NCBI GenBank assembly: GCA_964370815.1
Contig: CAYJKQ010000001.1
Location: 186,001 to 250,000 of the forward strand
Reading direction: 5' to 3'
From: UBA12087 sp964370815
Lineage (GTDB): Bacteria; Chloroflexota; Anaerolineae; Anaerolineales; Villigracilaceae
DNA length: 64,000 nucleotides
Positions 25,556 through 33,627 of the stretch are shown piece by piece. Position 1 is the first letter of the stretch; each line of letters begins with the position of its first letter. Below the pieces are notes generated by a model. The model saw only the letters and a program-made list of their open reading frames with translations. It had not been told where the DNA came from and ran no database searches. Made by a program: the position numbers and the translations under genes.

Positions 25556-26428
25556 ATGAAAACAATAAGAAAAAGGAAGAGGATACCGATTATTATCTCA
25601 ATACTAATATTGTTGTGCATAATTGGGATTCCTATAATCTATTACGCAGGGCGCCCCCTACCAGTCCCGCTGAGAACCCAGTTATTTGATGGGGTCATTT
25701 ATTATCGTCGTTTTCATGTAAAACCACGACTGCTTATAGCTCATATTATCACGGTGGATTTAAGTACTCCAGGTCTGGAATTCCTGGTCACTCCAGGAGA
25801 TCCAAGTGCAGAATTCCCATTAAAAGCAAGAACAACTTCTGAATTTGCTAAAGAATTTGATGTTCAAGTTGCAATTAATGGAGATGGTTTTACGCCTTGG
25901 TCTACGAGTGGTTTTTTTAATTATTATCCACATCCAGGAGATGGAGTGGTACCCAACGGAAATGCCATTTCACAAGGGGTTAAGTATCATGGCGGTTCAA
26001 ATCAACCAACTATTTATATCACCGCCAACAATAAGGTAAGTTTTTCCATGCCTGGAGATGAAAGGATTTACAACGCAATATCAGGGGACCGTATGATAGT
26101 TGAAAATAAGGAGGCGGTGCCGGGATTGGATGATGAAATTCCAGCACCTAGAACTGCGATTGGGATAAATGGGGAGGGGAGCAAGTTAGTGATCGTAGTT
26201 GTGGATGGGCGCCAATTCTTATATAGTCAGGGTGCCACTATGTCCGAATTAGCTGAGATTTTAATATTATATGGTGCTGATACTGCCATGAATCTGGATG
26301 GTGGTGGTTCATCCACGCTTGTCGTGCAAAGTGGTTTGGGAGTGAGAGTATTGAATTCACCCATCGATAGAAATTTCCCTGGCATTGAACGCGCAGTTGG
26401 TAATCATTTGGGAATTATGATTCATTAA
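25556..26428 (+). CDS. Phosphodiester glycosidase family (NAGPA-like) protein
   Basis: A 290-residue protein with a basic N-terminus and a hydrophobic segment (IIISILILLCIIGIPIIYYAG) acting as signal anchor, so the domain faces outside. The NAGPA-type hallmarks are QVAINGDGF near residue 103, PAPRTAIGI, VVVDGR and MNLDGGGSSTLVV near the C-terminus. Relatives remove phosphodiester-linked sugars or act on envelope polymers such as teichoic acids or exopolysaccharides; the substrate here is not known. A strong terminator follows. It starts with AAGGAACTA before ATG. Confidence 0.85.
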   Translation: MKTIRKRKRIPIIISILILLCIIGIPIIYYAGRPLPVPLRTQLFDGVIYYRRFHVKPRLLIAHIITVDLSTPGLEFLVTPGDPSAEFPLKARTTSEFAKEFDVQVAINGDGFTPWSTSGFFNYYPHPGDGVVPNGNAISQGVKYHGGSNQPTIYITANNKVSFSMPGDERIYNAISGDRMIVENKEAVPGLDDEIPAPRTAIGINGEGSKLVIVVVDGRQFLYSQGATMSELAEILILYGADTAMNLDGGGSSTLVVQSGLGVRVLNSPIDRNFPGIERAVGNHLGIMIH

Positions 26429-26472
26429 CTTATTTCTTAAGACTAATAAATACTTTGGTGATTTGTGAATCA

Positions 26473-26518
26473 ATAATATCCCGCATGGTTTATAAACCAG
26501 CGGGATATTATATTTTTT
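26473..26518. terminator. Strong intrinsic terminator (glycosidase gene, possibly bidirectional)
   Basis: ATAATATCCCGC (26473-26484) pairs fully with GCGGGATATTAT (26500-26511), and TGGTTTATAAACCA inside is itself a palindrome. A TTTTTT run follows on the plus strand. It separates two convergent genes. Confidence 0.85.
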
Positions 26519-26530
26519 CTGAAAGTATCA

Positions 26531-27910
26531 CTATAAAATTGGCTCGAATCGGGCTGTGAAATGACGTAGAAGAGGAGGAGCATAAATAAATTTATAACCG
26601 CGGATTGATTCAGCTCGTTTCTTAATAGATTTAAAGGATTCAATAACAAAATCCATATGGCTTTGCGTGTAGGTTCGACGGGGAATTGCCAATCGCATTA
26701 ATTCAAGCTTGGGGTAGATCATTTCCCCGGTATCGGGATCAGGATAGGCGAACATGACAGATCCGATCTCACAACCGCGAATGGCACCTTCCCGGAATAG
26801 TTCAACGGATAATGCTTGACCTGGAAATTCACTTTGTGGAATATGAGGTAACACACTCGCTGCATCCACATAAACAGCATGTCCTCCAACTGGTTGGATG
26901 GTTGGAATTCCGCAATCATTTATTCCCTTTGCAAGATAAGCTGTTTGTCCAAGACGGTATTTCAGGTAATCTTCATCCAGTCCTTCATATAAACCTACTG
27001 CCATGGCATCCAGATCTCTACCAGCTAACCCCCCGTAGGTCGGGAAACCTTCACGGAGGATCAATTCGTTCTTGATGTTTTGAAATATCGAGGCATCATT
27101 CAGGCACAATAAACCACCGATATTTACGATGGCGTCTTTCTTGGCAGACATGGTCATACCATCCGCAAGGGCGAATATTCTTCTGGCGATGTCAAGTACA
27201 GATGTTTCCTGGAAACCGGGTTCGCGCATTTTGATGAAGTACGCATTTTCTGCATATCTTGCAGCGTCAATGAAAAATGGGATATTATATTCATGGTAGG
27301 TATCTGAGACAGCCTTGATGTTCTCCAGTGAAATAGGTTGACCTCCACCTGCGTTATTGGTGATTGTTAGCATACCGAAGGGGATTTTTTCAGGACCTGT
27401 ATTTAAAATAAAATCTTTTAATTTGGCAATATCCATATTGCCTTTGAAAGGATGTTGAATTTCTGGATCAAACGCTTCATTGATCACCAAATTGACCGGT
27501 CGACCACCACGAGCACGAATATTTGCATCTGTTGTATCAAAATGCATGTTCGAAGGAATGGATTGACCGGGTTTTACCATCACTGCTGAGAGAATATTTT
27601 CCGCAGCACGGCCCTGGTGCGTAGGTACAAAATATTTAAAACCAAATATTTCTTGTACTGCCTTTTCCAATCTAAAGAAAGAGCGGGCACCAGCATACGA
27701 CTCGTCACCAGAAAGCATGGCAGCCCATTGTTGGTGGCTCATTGCTCCTGTACCAGAATCAGTAAGAAGATCTATGAATATGTCCTGAGCTTTTAGAGAA
27801 AATACGTTATAACCAGCATCTAACAGGGCGATCTCCCTCGCTTCAGAGGATATAAGGCGAATTGGTTCAATCATTTTGATGCGGAAGGGTTCGGGGGTGT
27901 ATGCAGCCAT
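26531..27910 (-). CDS. tnaA: Tryptophanase / beta-eliminating lyase
   Basis: A 459-residue PLP enzyme with the full tryptophanase/tyrosine phenol-lyase layout: PEPFRIKMIEPI at the N-terminus, IDLLTDSGTGAMS, PTHQGRAAENIL, FFIDAARYAENAYFIK and the PLP lysine in MSAKKDAIVNIGG, ending RHFTARFEPIL. It cleaves tryptophan to indole, pyruvate and ammonia, or tyrosine to phenol. Two cues favour tryptophanase: Asp in HFDTT (the phenol-lyase has Thr here, as I recall) and CEIGS near the C-terminus. No tnaC-like leader peptide or tryptophan permease is adjacent. It is divergent from the 27987 gene. Confidence 0.87.
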   Translation of the reverse strand: MAAYTPEPFRIKMIEPIRLISSEAREIALLDAGYNVFSLKAQDIFIDLLTDSGTGAMSHQQWAAMLSGDESYAGARSFFRLEKAVQEIFGFKYFVPTHQGRAAENILSAVMVKPGQSIPSNMHFDTTDANIRARGGRPVNLVINEAFDPEIQHPFKGNMDIAKLKDFILNTGPEKIPFGMLTITNNAGGGQPISLENIKAVSDTYHEYNIPFFIDAARYAENAYFIKMREPGFQETSVLDIARRIFALADGMTMSAKKDAIVNIGGLLCLNDASIFQNIKNELILREGFPTYGGLAGRDLDAMAVGLYEGLDEDYLKYRLGQTAYLAKGINDCGIPTIQPVGGHAVYVDAASVLPHIPQSEFPGQALSVELFREGAIRGCEIGSVMFAYPDPDTGEMIYPKLELMRLAIPRRTYTQSHMDFVIESFKSIKKRAESIRGYKFIYAPPLLRHFTARFEPIL

Positions 27911-27972
27911 TATTTCTCCTTGGAAAAAAATGAAAATTTCAGTTGGCTAAGTTTAACATGGAAATCTAGCGA

Positions 27973-27978
27973 TATAAT
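27973..27978 (+). promoter_or_regulatory. Consensus -10 box before the 27987 start
   Basis: TATAAT, followed after eight bases by ATG 27987. The -35 is weak. The spacing matches the other putative leaderless starts in the window. Confidence 0.5.
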
Positions 27979-27986
27979 CAATTTCT

Positions 27987-28742
27987 ATGAAAAATGTCTG
28001 AACTCGTTTCCTGGCAGGATACCTGTTGTGTGCCTTGAGCATAACCTTATTGATTTGGACTGAATGGCCAATTAAACCAGAAACCAGAGATATTATTTTT
28101 CAACCTGGTGAATTGGGGGTTCAAGTCCCTTCAGGTGTTGTTGGGTTAGGGCAAGAAGATGAAACTGGTACTTCAGACGACATAATGGCATTTCGAGATA
28201 CGAGAAAGATAACTTTGGAGTGGATGCCAATTATCAGGATGGGTGATCATTCTCAAGTAACACTCAGCTTTACTAGTTACAATATTCCCCCCACAGAGAA
28301 TTTCGGAAATAGCAGCGAAGAACCTGCAAAATTGGAAAGTTATACAAACTTATTTGATGTTTATACTGTCAACACTGAAGCAAGATTAGAATTATCCGGT
28401 TTTAATATAAAACCTGCAAGCATTTCCGGGCGAATCCTTCCAGAAGATCGGGATAATGTTTTTAATTGGAAAATCATTCCGGAAGAAGATGGTTCATATG
28501 AAGGTGTTGCCTGGTTGTATTTACGATTATTTCCAAAGATAGAAGGCAATTCCATCGATAAAGCTGTTTCAGCTCAATCTTTCGACATTAAAGTGATATC
28601 TATTTTAGGTATAAATAGTAAATACTGGCGAGTAATTGGTGTTTTTGGGATTATTGGTGGAATTTTCTTTCAAAAAGCACGTATTATTGCGTGCACATCG
28701 AATGTTTACAGGATTATTATTAATAAATGTCGAAAAAGATAA
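27987..28742 (+). CDS. Hypothetical membrane-anchored protein with an in-frame TGA at codon 5
   Basis: From ATG 27987 the frame reads M-K-N-V, then TGA (27999-28001), then T-R-F-L-A-G-Y-L-L-C-A-L-S-I-T-L-L-I-W and on without interruption to 28742. The residues after the stop complete a normal signal-anchor helix, so the stop interrupts a sensible N-terminus. Translation could restart at TTG 28026, which has AGGA six bases upstream. The exported part (about 170 residues, beta-rich, many Glu/Asp) is followed by a second hydrophobic helix and a basic tail. I recognise no family. It may be a nonsense pseudogene, a sequencing error, a read-through case or a gene starting later. Confidence 0.6.
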
Positions 28743-28946
28743 TTTATTATTTGCAAATGATCATATTTTAAGACAACTTTGTGAGATTGCAGCTATTAAA
28801 TAGTGTAAAAAATCACAAATATTATTATTTCATGACAAAAGTCATAGTAATTACTGATTTGAGTTAGTGCTAGAACGAACTATTTCATGGTAGAATTCGC
28901 CCGTTATACGCTTAGGAAGATAAAATACTAGAGATCTGGAGTTCTT

Positions 28947-29303
28947 ATGCAAAATGAATGGTTGTATATTGGATTATTCTTAGTGATCGGAGTAATAGTA
29001 CCGATAGTTCCACTTATCGCATCTCATTTCTTAGCTCCACATAAACCTAACCCAGTAAAGCAAAGCACATACGAATGTGGTATTGAAACAGTTGGTGAGA
29101 GTTGGGTACAATTCAAATCTCAATATTACATTTTTGCACTCATTTTCTTAGTCTTTGATGTTGAAACAGTTTTCTTATTCCCATGGGCTTTAGCTATGGG
29201 AAACCTTCCATTGTTTGCAGTTATTGAAGGAATAATATTTATTCTCATCTTGTTAGCCGGACTTACGTTCACTTGGCGAAGAGGTCTGCTGGAATGGGCT
29301 TGA
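28947..29303 (+). CDS. nuoA: NADH-quinone oxidoreductase subunit A (NuoA)
   Basis: A 118-residue membrane protein with three helices. The conserved KQSTYECGIETVGESWVQF loop between TM1 and TM2 and FLVFDVETVFLFPWA are diagnostic of NuoA/NdhC. It sits at the base of the membrane arm near the quinone site. It has CTGGAG before ATG. In standard operons nuoB, C and D follow; here the next gene is nuoH after a 71-bp gap containing a hairpin. It is the first of eight membrane-arm genes. Confidence 0.95.
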   Translation: MQNEWLYIGLFLVIGVIVPIVPLIASHFLAPHKPNPVKQSTYECGIETVGESWVQFKSQYYIFALIFLVFDVETVFLFPWALAMGNLPLFAVIEGIIFILILLAGLTFTWRRGLLEWA

Positions 29304-29320
29304 CATAAAGTTGATATGTT

Positions 29321-29352
29321 AAAGGCTGACAGGCTTAAACCTCTCAGCCTTT
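29321..29352 (+). terminator. Hairpin between nuoA and nuoH
   Basis: AAAGGCTGA (29321-29329) pairs with TCAGCCTTT (29344-29352), with AGG/CCT extending inside after one mismatch, followed by TATTG. It could attenuate transcription or protect the nuoA mRNA end. Confidence 0.5.
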
Positions 29353-29374
29353 TATTGTTGCAAGGAGTTAACTT

Positions 29375-30595
29375 ATGACATTTTGGAATGATCCGATCAA
29401 CTTTTTTGCCGGCTGGTTGCGCTCCTTTTTTATGGGTTGGGGGATGGGAGCTGGACCAGCAAATGTAATTACTTCTCTCATTGGCATAATTGTAATGATC
29501 CTCTTCGCTATGCTGATCGCTATAGCCCTTGTATGGGTGGAGCGAAAAGTTGTCGCGCGCTTTCAGGATAGGTTAGGACCAAACCGAATCGGTCCTTTTG
29601 GTATTTTTCAACCATTTGCAGATATTGTTAAGCTCATTATTAAGGAAGATATTACTCCTGCTGGAGCTGACAAGGTAGTCTTCAATATAGCACCGGTAAT
29701 GTCATTGGCAAGTGTTATATTGATCTGGGCAATTGTCCCTTTGGCATCGAAAATCTATGGGGTGGATATCAATGTAGGAGTTCTTTATCTTGTAGCAGTG
29801 GGATCATTTGGTACTCTCTCAGTGATCATGGCTGGGTGGGCATCCAATAATAAATATGCACTGATCGGTGCTTTCCGGATGGTGGCAACGATGATTTCAT
29901 ATGAGATCCCGATGGTTGTGGCTTTGCTGATCCCGACCATTATTGCAGGAACAATGAGCGTAAAAGGAATAACCGAAGCTCAAAGTAATTTGTGGTTCGT
30001 AATTCTTTCACCTTTAGGATTGCTTCTTTTTATGATCAGCGCTATTGCAGAGCTGGGGCGATCACCTTTTGATCTTAACGAAGCAGAATCTGAAATTGTG
30101 GCAGGATTTCATATCGAATATACAGGAATGAAATTTGGGTTATTTTACGCTGGTGAGTTATTGCATGCCTTTACGTTCGGTGGATTTATGGCAGTACTTT
30201 TCTTTGGCGGATACGGTGGATTCTTTGGATTGGAGAAACTCTCAGGTTTTACATGGTTATCCAATCCGTTTATCGAATTGGGTGTTTTCCTAGGAAAAGC
30301 ATTAATTGGATATTGGATCATCATGTGGGTCAAATATTCCATGCCCCGTATTCGAATCGATCATATGCTCACATTCAATTGGAAATTCCTGACACCTCTG
30401 GCATTCGTATTGCTCATGTCGACAGCCTTGTTCGATAAAATCCTGGCTCCAACTCAATTCTATGTTCTTGGAATGTTCTTAAGCAACGTAGTTCTCTCCT
30501 TGATTGTGATTGAAATCTTGCGAAGATATTCAAAACGTGAACGCATTAAACATGAAAAAAACGCTGAACCTGTAATCCAGGTAGCGCATCATTAA
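29375..30595 (+). CDS. nuoH: NADH-quinone oxidoreductase subunit H (NuoH)
   Basis: A 406-residue, eight-helix subunit forming the quinone chamber with NuoB/D. WVERKVVARFQDRLGPNRIGPFG and the acidic loop AELGRSPFDLNEAESEIVAGFHIEY are the conserved NuoH blocks. The protein is longer than many NuoH (about 325-350 residues) because of an N-terminal extension before the first conserved helix and a basic C-terminal tail. It is preceded by AAGGAG. The peripheral partners it must contact (NuoB, C, D, I) are not in the window. Confidence 0.95.
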   Translation: MTFWNDPINFFAGWLRSFFMGWGMGAGPANVITSLIGIIVMILFAMLIAIALVWVERKVVARFQDRLGPNRIGPFGIFQPFADIVKLIIKEDITPAGADKVVFNIAPVMSLASVILIWAIVPLASKIYGVDINVGVLYLVAVGSFGTLSVIMAGWASNNKYALIGAFRMVATMISYEIPMVVALLIPTIIAGTMSVKGITEAQSNLWFVILSPLGLLLFMISAIAELGRSPFDLNEAESEIVAGFHIEYTGMKFGLFYAGELLHAFTFGGFMAVLFFGGYGGFFGLEKLSGFTWLSNPFIELGVFLGKALIGYWIIMWVKYSMPRIRIDHMLTFNWKFLTPLAFVLLMSTALFDKILAPTQFYVLGMFLSNVVLSLIVIEILRRYSKRERIKHEKNAEPVIQVAHH

Positions 30596-30612
30596 GTGAG
30601 GAGTAAGTTGAA

Positions 30613-31125
30613 ATGACTCCTGATCAAATCATCTTTCTACTTTGTTCAGCATTGATCATTAGCTCAGCCTTGATGGTTGTTGCCACCCGTAATTTAGTTC
30701 ATGCTGCTCTCTGGCTGGTAGCTGCATTGTTTGGCGTGGCAATATTATTTGGTTTATTGCAGGCTGGCTTTCTTGCCTTGGTACAAGTCGTAGTGTACAT
30801 TGGTGCGATAGCTGTTTTATTCATCTTTGCCGTCATGTTAACCCGGCGCGAGATGCGAGATAAAGGTCCGCAAGTCAACCAGAATTGGGGAATTGCTGCC
30901 TTATTGGCACTGTTAACCTTTGGTGGTCTCGCTTACATTTTATCAAGTTGGGATGGCTTTTCAAGCACAGCAAAAGCACTCCCTTCCGGAACGGATTCAT
31001 TAATGATGTTGGGCAATGCATTGGTCTCACCTGATGCGTTTGTCCTACCTTTTGAAGTTGCTTCAATTCTTCTATTGGCAGCTTTGGTTGGCGCAGTCTT
31101 TATCGCATCAGTGAGTAAGGAATAG
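30613..31125 (+). CDS. nuoJ: NADH-quinone oxidoreductase subunit J (NuoJ)
   Basis: A 170-residue, five-helix subunit. NLVHAALWLV, the mid-membrane helix with QVVVYIGAIAVLFIFAVMLT (the pi-bulge helix that couples electron transfer to pumping) and EVASILLLAALVGAVFIA are typical. nuoI, which normally sits between nuoH and nuoJ, is missing, and the gap to nuoH is only 17 bp. It has GAGGAG upstream and is followed 9 bp later by nuoK. Confidence 0.94.
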   Translation: MTPDQIIFLLCSALIISSALMVVATRNLVHAALWLVAALFGVAILFGLLQAGFLALVQVVVYIGAIAVLFIFAVMLTRREMRDKGPQVNQNWGIAALLALLTFGGLAYILSSWDGFSSTAKALPSGTDSLMMLGNALVSPDAFVLPFEVASILLLAALVGAVFIASVSKE

Positions 31126-31134
31126 GAGGCAGGT

Positions 31135-31443
31135 GTGAGTATTCCTCTTTCGTGGTACCTGATCTTATCAGCGGCACTTTTTAGTATCGGTTTATTTGGC
31201 GTTTTGGCTCGGAAAAACGCTGTTGCCATTCTACTTGGAATAGAATTGATGCTCAACGCAGTCAATATCAACCTGGTAGCCTTTTGGCGATATGGCAATG
31301 GTTCCATAGCAGGACAGGTTTTTGCCATTATTGTATTTGCTGTGGCAGCAGCTGAAGTTGCTGTTGGTCTGGCCTTGATCATGTCAGTTTATCGTCGTCG
31401 CTCTACTGTAATAGCCGATGATCTCGATTTACTTAAATGGTAG
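31135..31443 (+). CDS. nuoK: NADH-quinone oxidoreductase subunit K (NuoK)
   Basis: A 102-residue, three-helix subunit starting at GTG with ATAGGAGG upstream. The two conserved membrane glutamates of the proton path are visible in LLGIELMLNAVNINLVAF and AAAEVAVGLALI. It ends DDLDLLKW, a normal NuoK terminus. Confidence 0.95.
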   Translation: MSIPLSWYLILSAALFSIGLFGVLARKNAVAILLGIELMLNAVNINLVAFWRYGNGSIAGQVFAIIVFAVAAAEVAVGLALIMSVYRRRSTVIADDLDLLKW

Positions 31444-31452
31444 GAGAACTTT

Positions 31453-33609
31453 ATGTCGACTGAATCAATCATCTGGCTCATTCCACTTCCACCTCTATTG
31501 GCGTTTTTTCTGATCGTTCTTTTTACAAATAAAAGCAAGGTATTGAGTCATAGCGTTGCCATCGGAGCAGCTGCACTCTCATGGCTCGGTGGGATGGTGG
31601 TTTTCTTCCAGGCAGTGGGTGTAGAACATTTTGGAAAAGAAGTCTTTCATTCATCCATCAACTGGATCCCAACTGGAGATACCTGGCTAAAAATAGGCGT
31701 GCTTCTTGATCCCCTTTCAGCAGTCACGCTCTTTTTCGTAGCATGGACTGTTCTGATGATATTCATTTACAGTGTTGGATATCAAAACTTTGGACAACCA
31801 AAAGGGGACCATGATCAAGCTGGTCTTCCTCCTCATGGGGCAACCATCGAAGATGTGAATGGGCACAAACATTTGACTCCATCCATCGAACCAATGTACT
31901 CCCGGTTTTTCGCATTAATTGGTTTGTTTGCGTTTGGTATGTATACCCTGGTGGTTTCAGACAACCTGCTGACAATGTTTGTCGGGTGGGAGATCATGGG
32001 GCTTTGCTCTTATTTGTTGATCGGTTTCTGGTATGGAAAACCCTCCGCCCGGAATGCAGCCATCAAAGCTTTCATGACGACGAGAATTGGTGATGTTTTT
32101 ATGCTTTTAGGCATATCCTTTCTTTATTGGGCAACAGGCACTCTTTCCTTCCGTGAAATATTTACGGAACATACACTTTCGGTTTTAGCCTCAACTGCAA
32201 CCCCAATATTTGGTTTATCCGCGGCAGGTTTAATTGGTTTACTTCTTTTTATTGGCACAGTAGGAAAATCAGCCCAATTTCCATTACACGTATGGCTGCC
32301 AGATGCAATGGAAGGTCCCACACCAGTCTCAGCAATGATCCATGCAGCCACGATGGTGTCAGCGGGTGTTTATGCTGTGATCCGAATGTTCCCGTTGATC
32401 ACAGCAGACTTTACAGGTCATGGTCTGACTATAACCATGAGCATTATTGCATTTACAGGGGCTTTCACAGCCATATTTGCAGCTACTATAGCAGTTGCTC
32501 AAAATGATATCAAGCGAGTCCTGGCTTACTCGACAATTTCCCAGCTCGGTTTTATGATCGCTGCTTTGGGAATTGGAGCTTATGTCGCTGCGATATTTCA
32601 CTTGATAATACACTCATTTTTCAAAGCATTGCTATTCCTTGGTTCTGGATCAGTCATCCATGGCATGGAACATGGTGTCCTTCATACTGGCGAACAATCC
32701 ATTGATACACAGAATATGTTCAACATGGGAGGATTAAAGAAGAAAATGCCGATCACATTTTGGACTTTTCTGATCGGTGGATTTGCATTATCAGGTTTCC
32801 CGGTATTAACTGCCGGTTTCTGGTCGAAAGACGAGATCCTTGCGGATGCATTTGCCAATGGTCATATGGCGGTATTCATCACCCTTGCTGTTGCTGCCTT
32901 TTTTACAGCTTTTTATACGATGCGTCAGATCACCCTTACCTTTCTTGGTGAAGCACGTACAAAATCTGCAGCACATGCTCAAGAAACAACCTGGACGATG
33001 ACAATGCCACTGGTCATTCTTTCCATTTTTGCGATTAGCCTTGGTTGGGTTGGTATACCGGAGAAATTTCCATTATTAGGTGGCGTAATTCCAAATTGGT
33101 TTCATGAATTTGTAGGTGGCACACTGGCAGAGCACCCGGAAGTTCTGGAATTTAATATTTTCCCTCTGCTGACATCCTTAACAGTGGCGTTGGGTGGGTT
33201 GTTGGCGGGGTGGTTGGTATACCGAAATGTTAAATCTGCGGAAGAAGACAAACTGCAATTCAAAGTGCTTAAGAATAAATATTACTTTGATGAGATATAT
33301 GACTACTTGTTTGTAAAACCTGCCTTTTGGTTTTCAGAGACATTTGCTTATAAATTCCTCGACCAGATGATAATTGATGGTTTTCTTAACCGGATTGGTA
33401 GGTTTGCTGCAGGGATTGGTCATGCTTTCAGGCAATATTTTGACGCACCTGTAGTAAATGGCTTTGGTGACATGGTCGGTGAAGGTACTAAGAAGATTGG
33501 AAAAACTTTGGCACCGATTATTCAAAGAGGTCGTATCCAATACTACATGATTGCTTCGTTGGTTGTGGCTGCAATCGTTGCTGTTCTTTATTATTTCCTG
33601 CTGATATAA
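31453..33609 (+). CDS. nuoL: NADH-quinone oxidoreductase subunit L (NuoL) with enlarged lateral helix
   Basis: A 718-residue antiporter-like pump subunit; E. coli NuoL has about 613. Key residues are present: Glu in MFVGWEIMGLCSYL, Lys in GTVGKSAQFPLHVWLPDA, and HSFFKALLFLGSG. A hydrophilic insert of about 30 residues, rich in His/Gly/Asp, follows the early helices. After TM15 the lateral amphipathic helix is about 28 residues longer than canonical, counted from the YDxxFVxP block to the last TM. The extra part (residues 667-693, beginning VVNGF) resembles the block just before it (640-666, beginning IIDGF), as if duplicated. This is what a longer membrane arm holding an additional NuoM would need. 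Confidence 0.95.
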   Translation: MSTESIIWLIPLPPLLAFFLIVLFTNKSKVLSHSVAIGAAALSWLGGMVVFFQAVGVEHFGKEVFHSSINWIPTGDTWLKIGVLLDPLSAVTLFFVAWTVLMIFIYSVGYQNFGQPKGDHDQAGLPPHGATIEDVNGHKHLTPSIEPMYSRFFALIGLFAFGMYTLVVSDNLLTMFVGWEIMGLCSYLLIGFWYGKPSARNAAIKAFMTTRIGDVFMLLGISFLYWATGTLSFREIFTEHTLSVLASTATPIFGLSAAGLIGLLLFIGTVGKSAQFPLHVWLPDAMEGPTPVSAMIHAATMVSAGVYAVIRMFPLITADFTGHGLTITMSIIAFTGAFTAIFAATIAVAQNDIKRVLAYSTISQLGFMIAALGIGAYVAAIFHLIIHSFFKALLFLGSGSVIHGMEHGVLHTGEQSIDTQNMFNMGGLKKKMPITFWTFLIGGFALSGFPVLTAGFWSKDEILADAFANGHMAVFITLAVAAFFTAFYTMRQITLTFLGEARTKSAAHAQETTWTMTMPLVILSIFAISLGWVGIPEKFPLLGGVIPNWFHEFVGGTLAEHPEVLEFNIFPLLTSLTVALGGLLAGWLVYRNVKSAEEDKLQFKVLKNKYYFDEIYDYLFVKPAFWFSETFAYKFLDQMIIDGFLNRIGRFAAGIGHAFRQYFDAPVVNGFGDMVGEGTKKIGKTLAPIIQRGRIQYYMIASLVVAAIVAVLYYFLLI

Positions 33610-33627
33610 AGCGACTGGGAGAGATTG

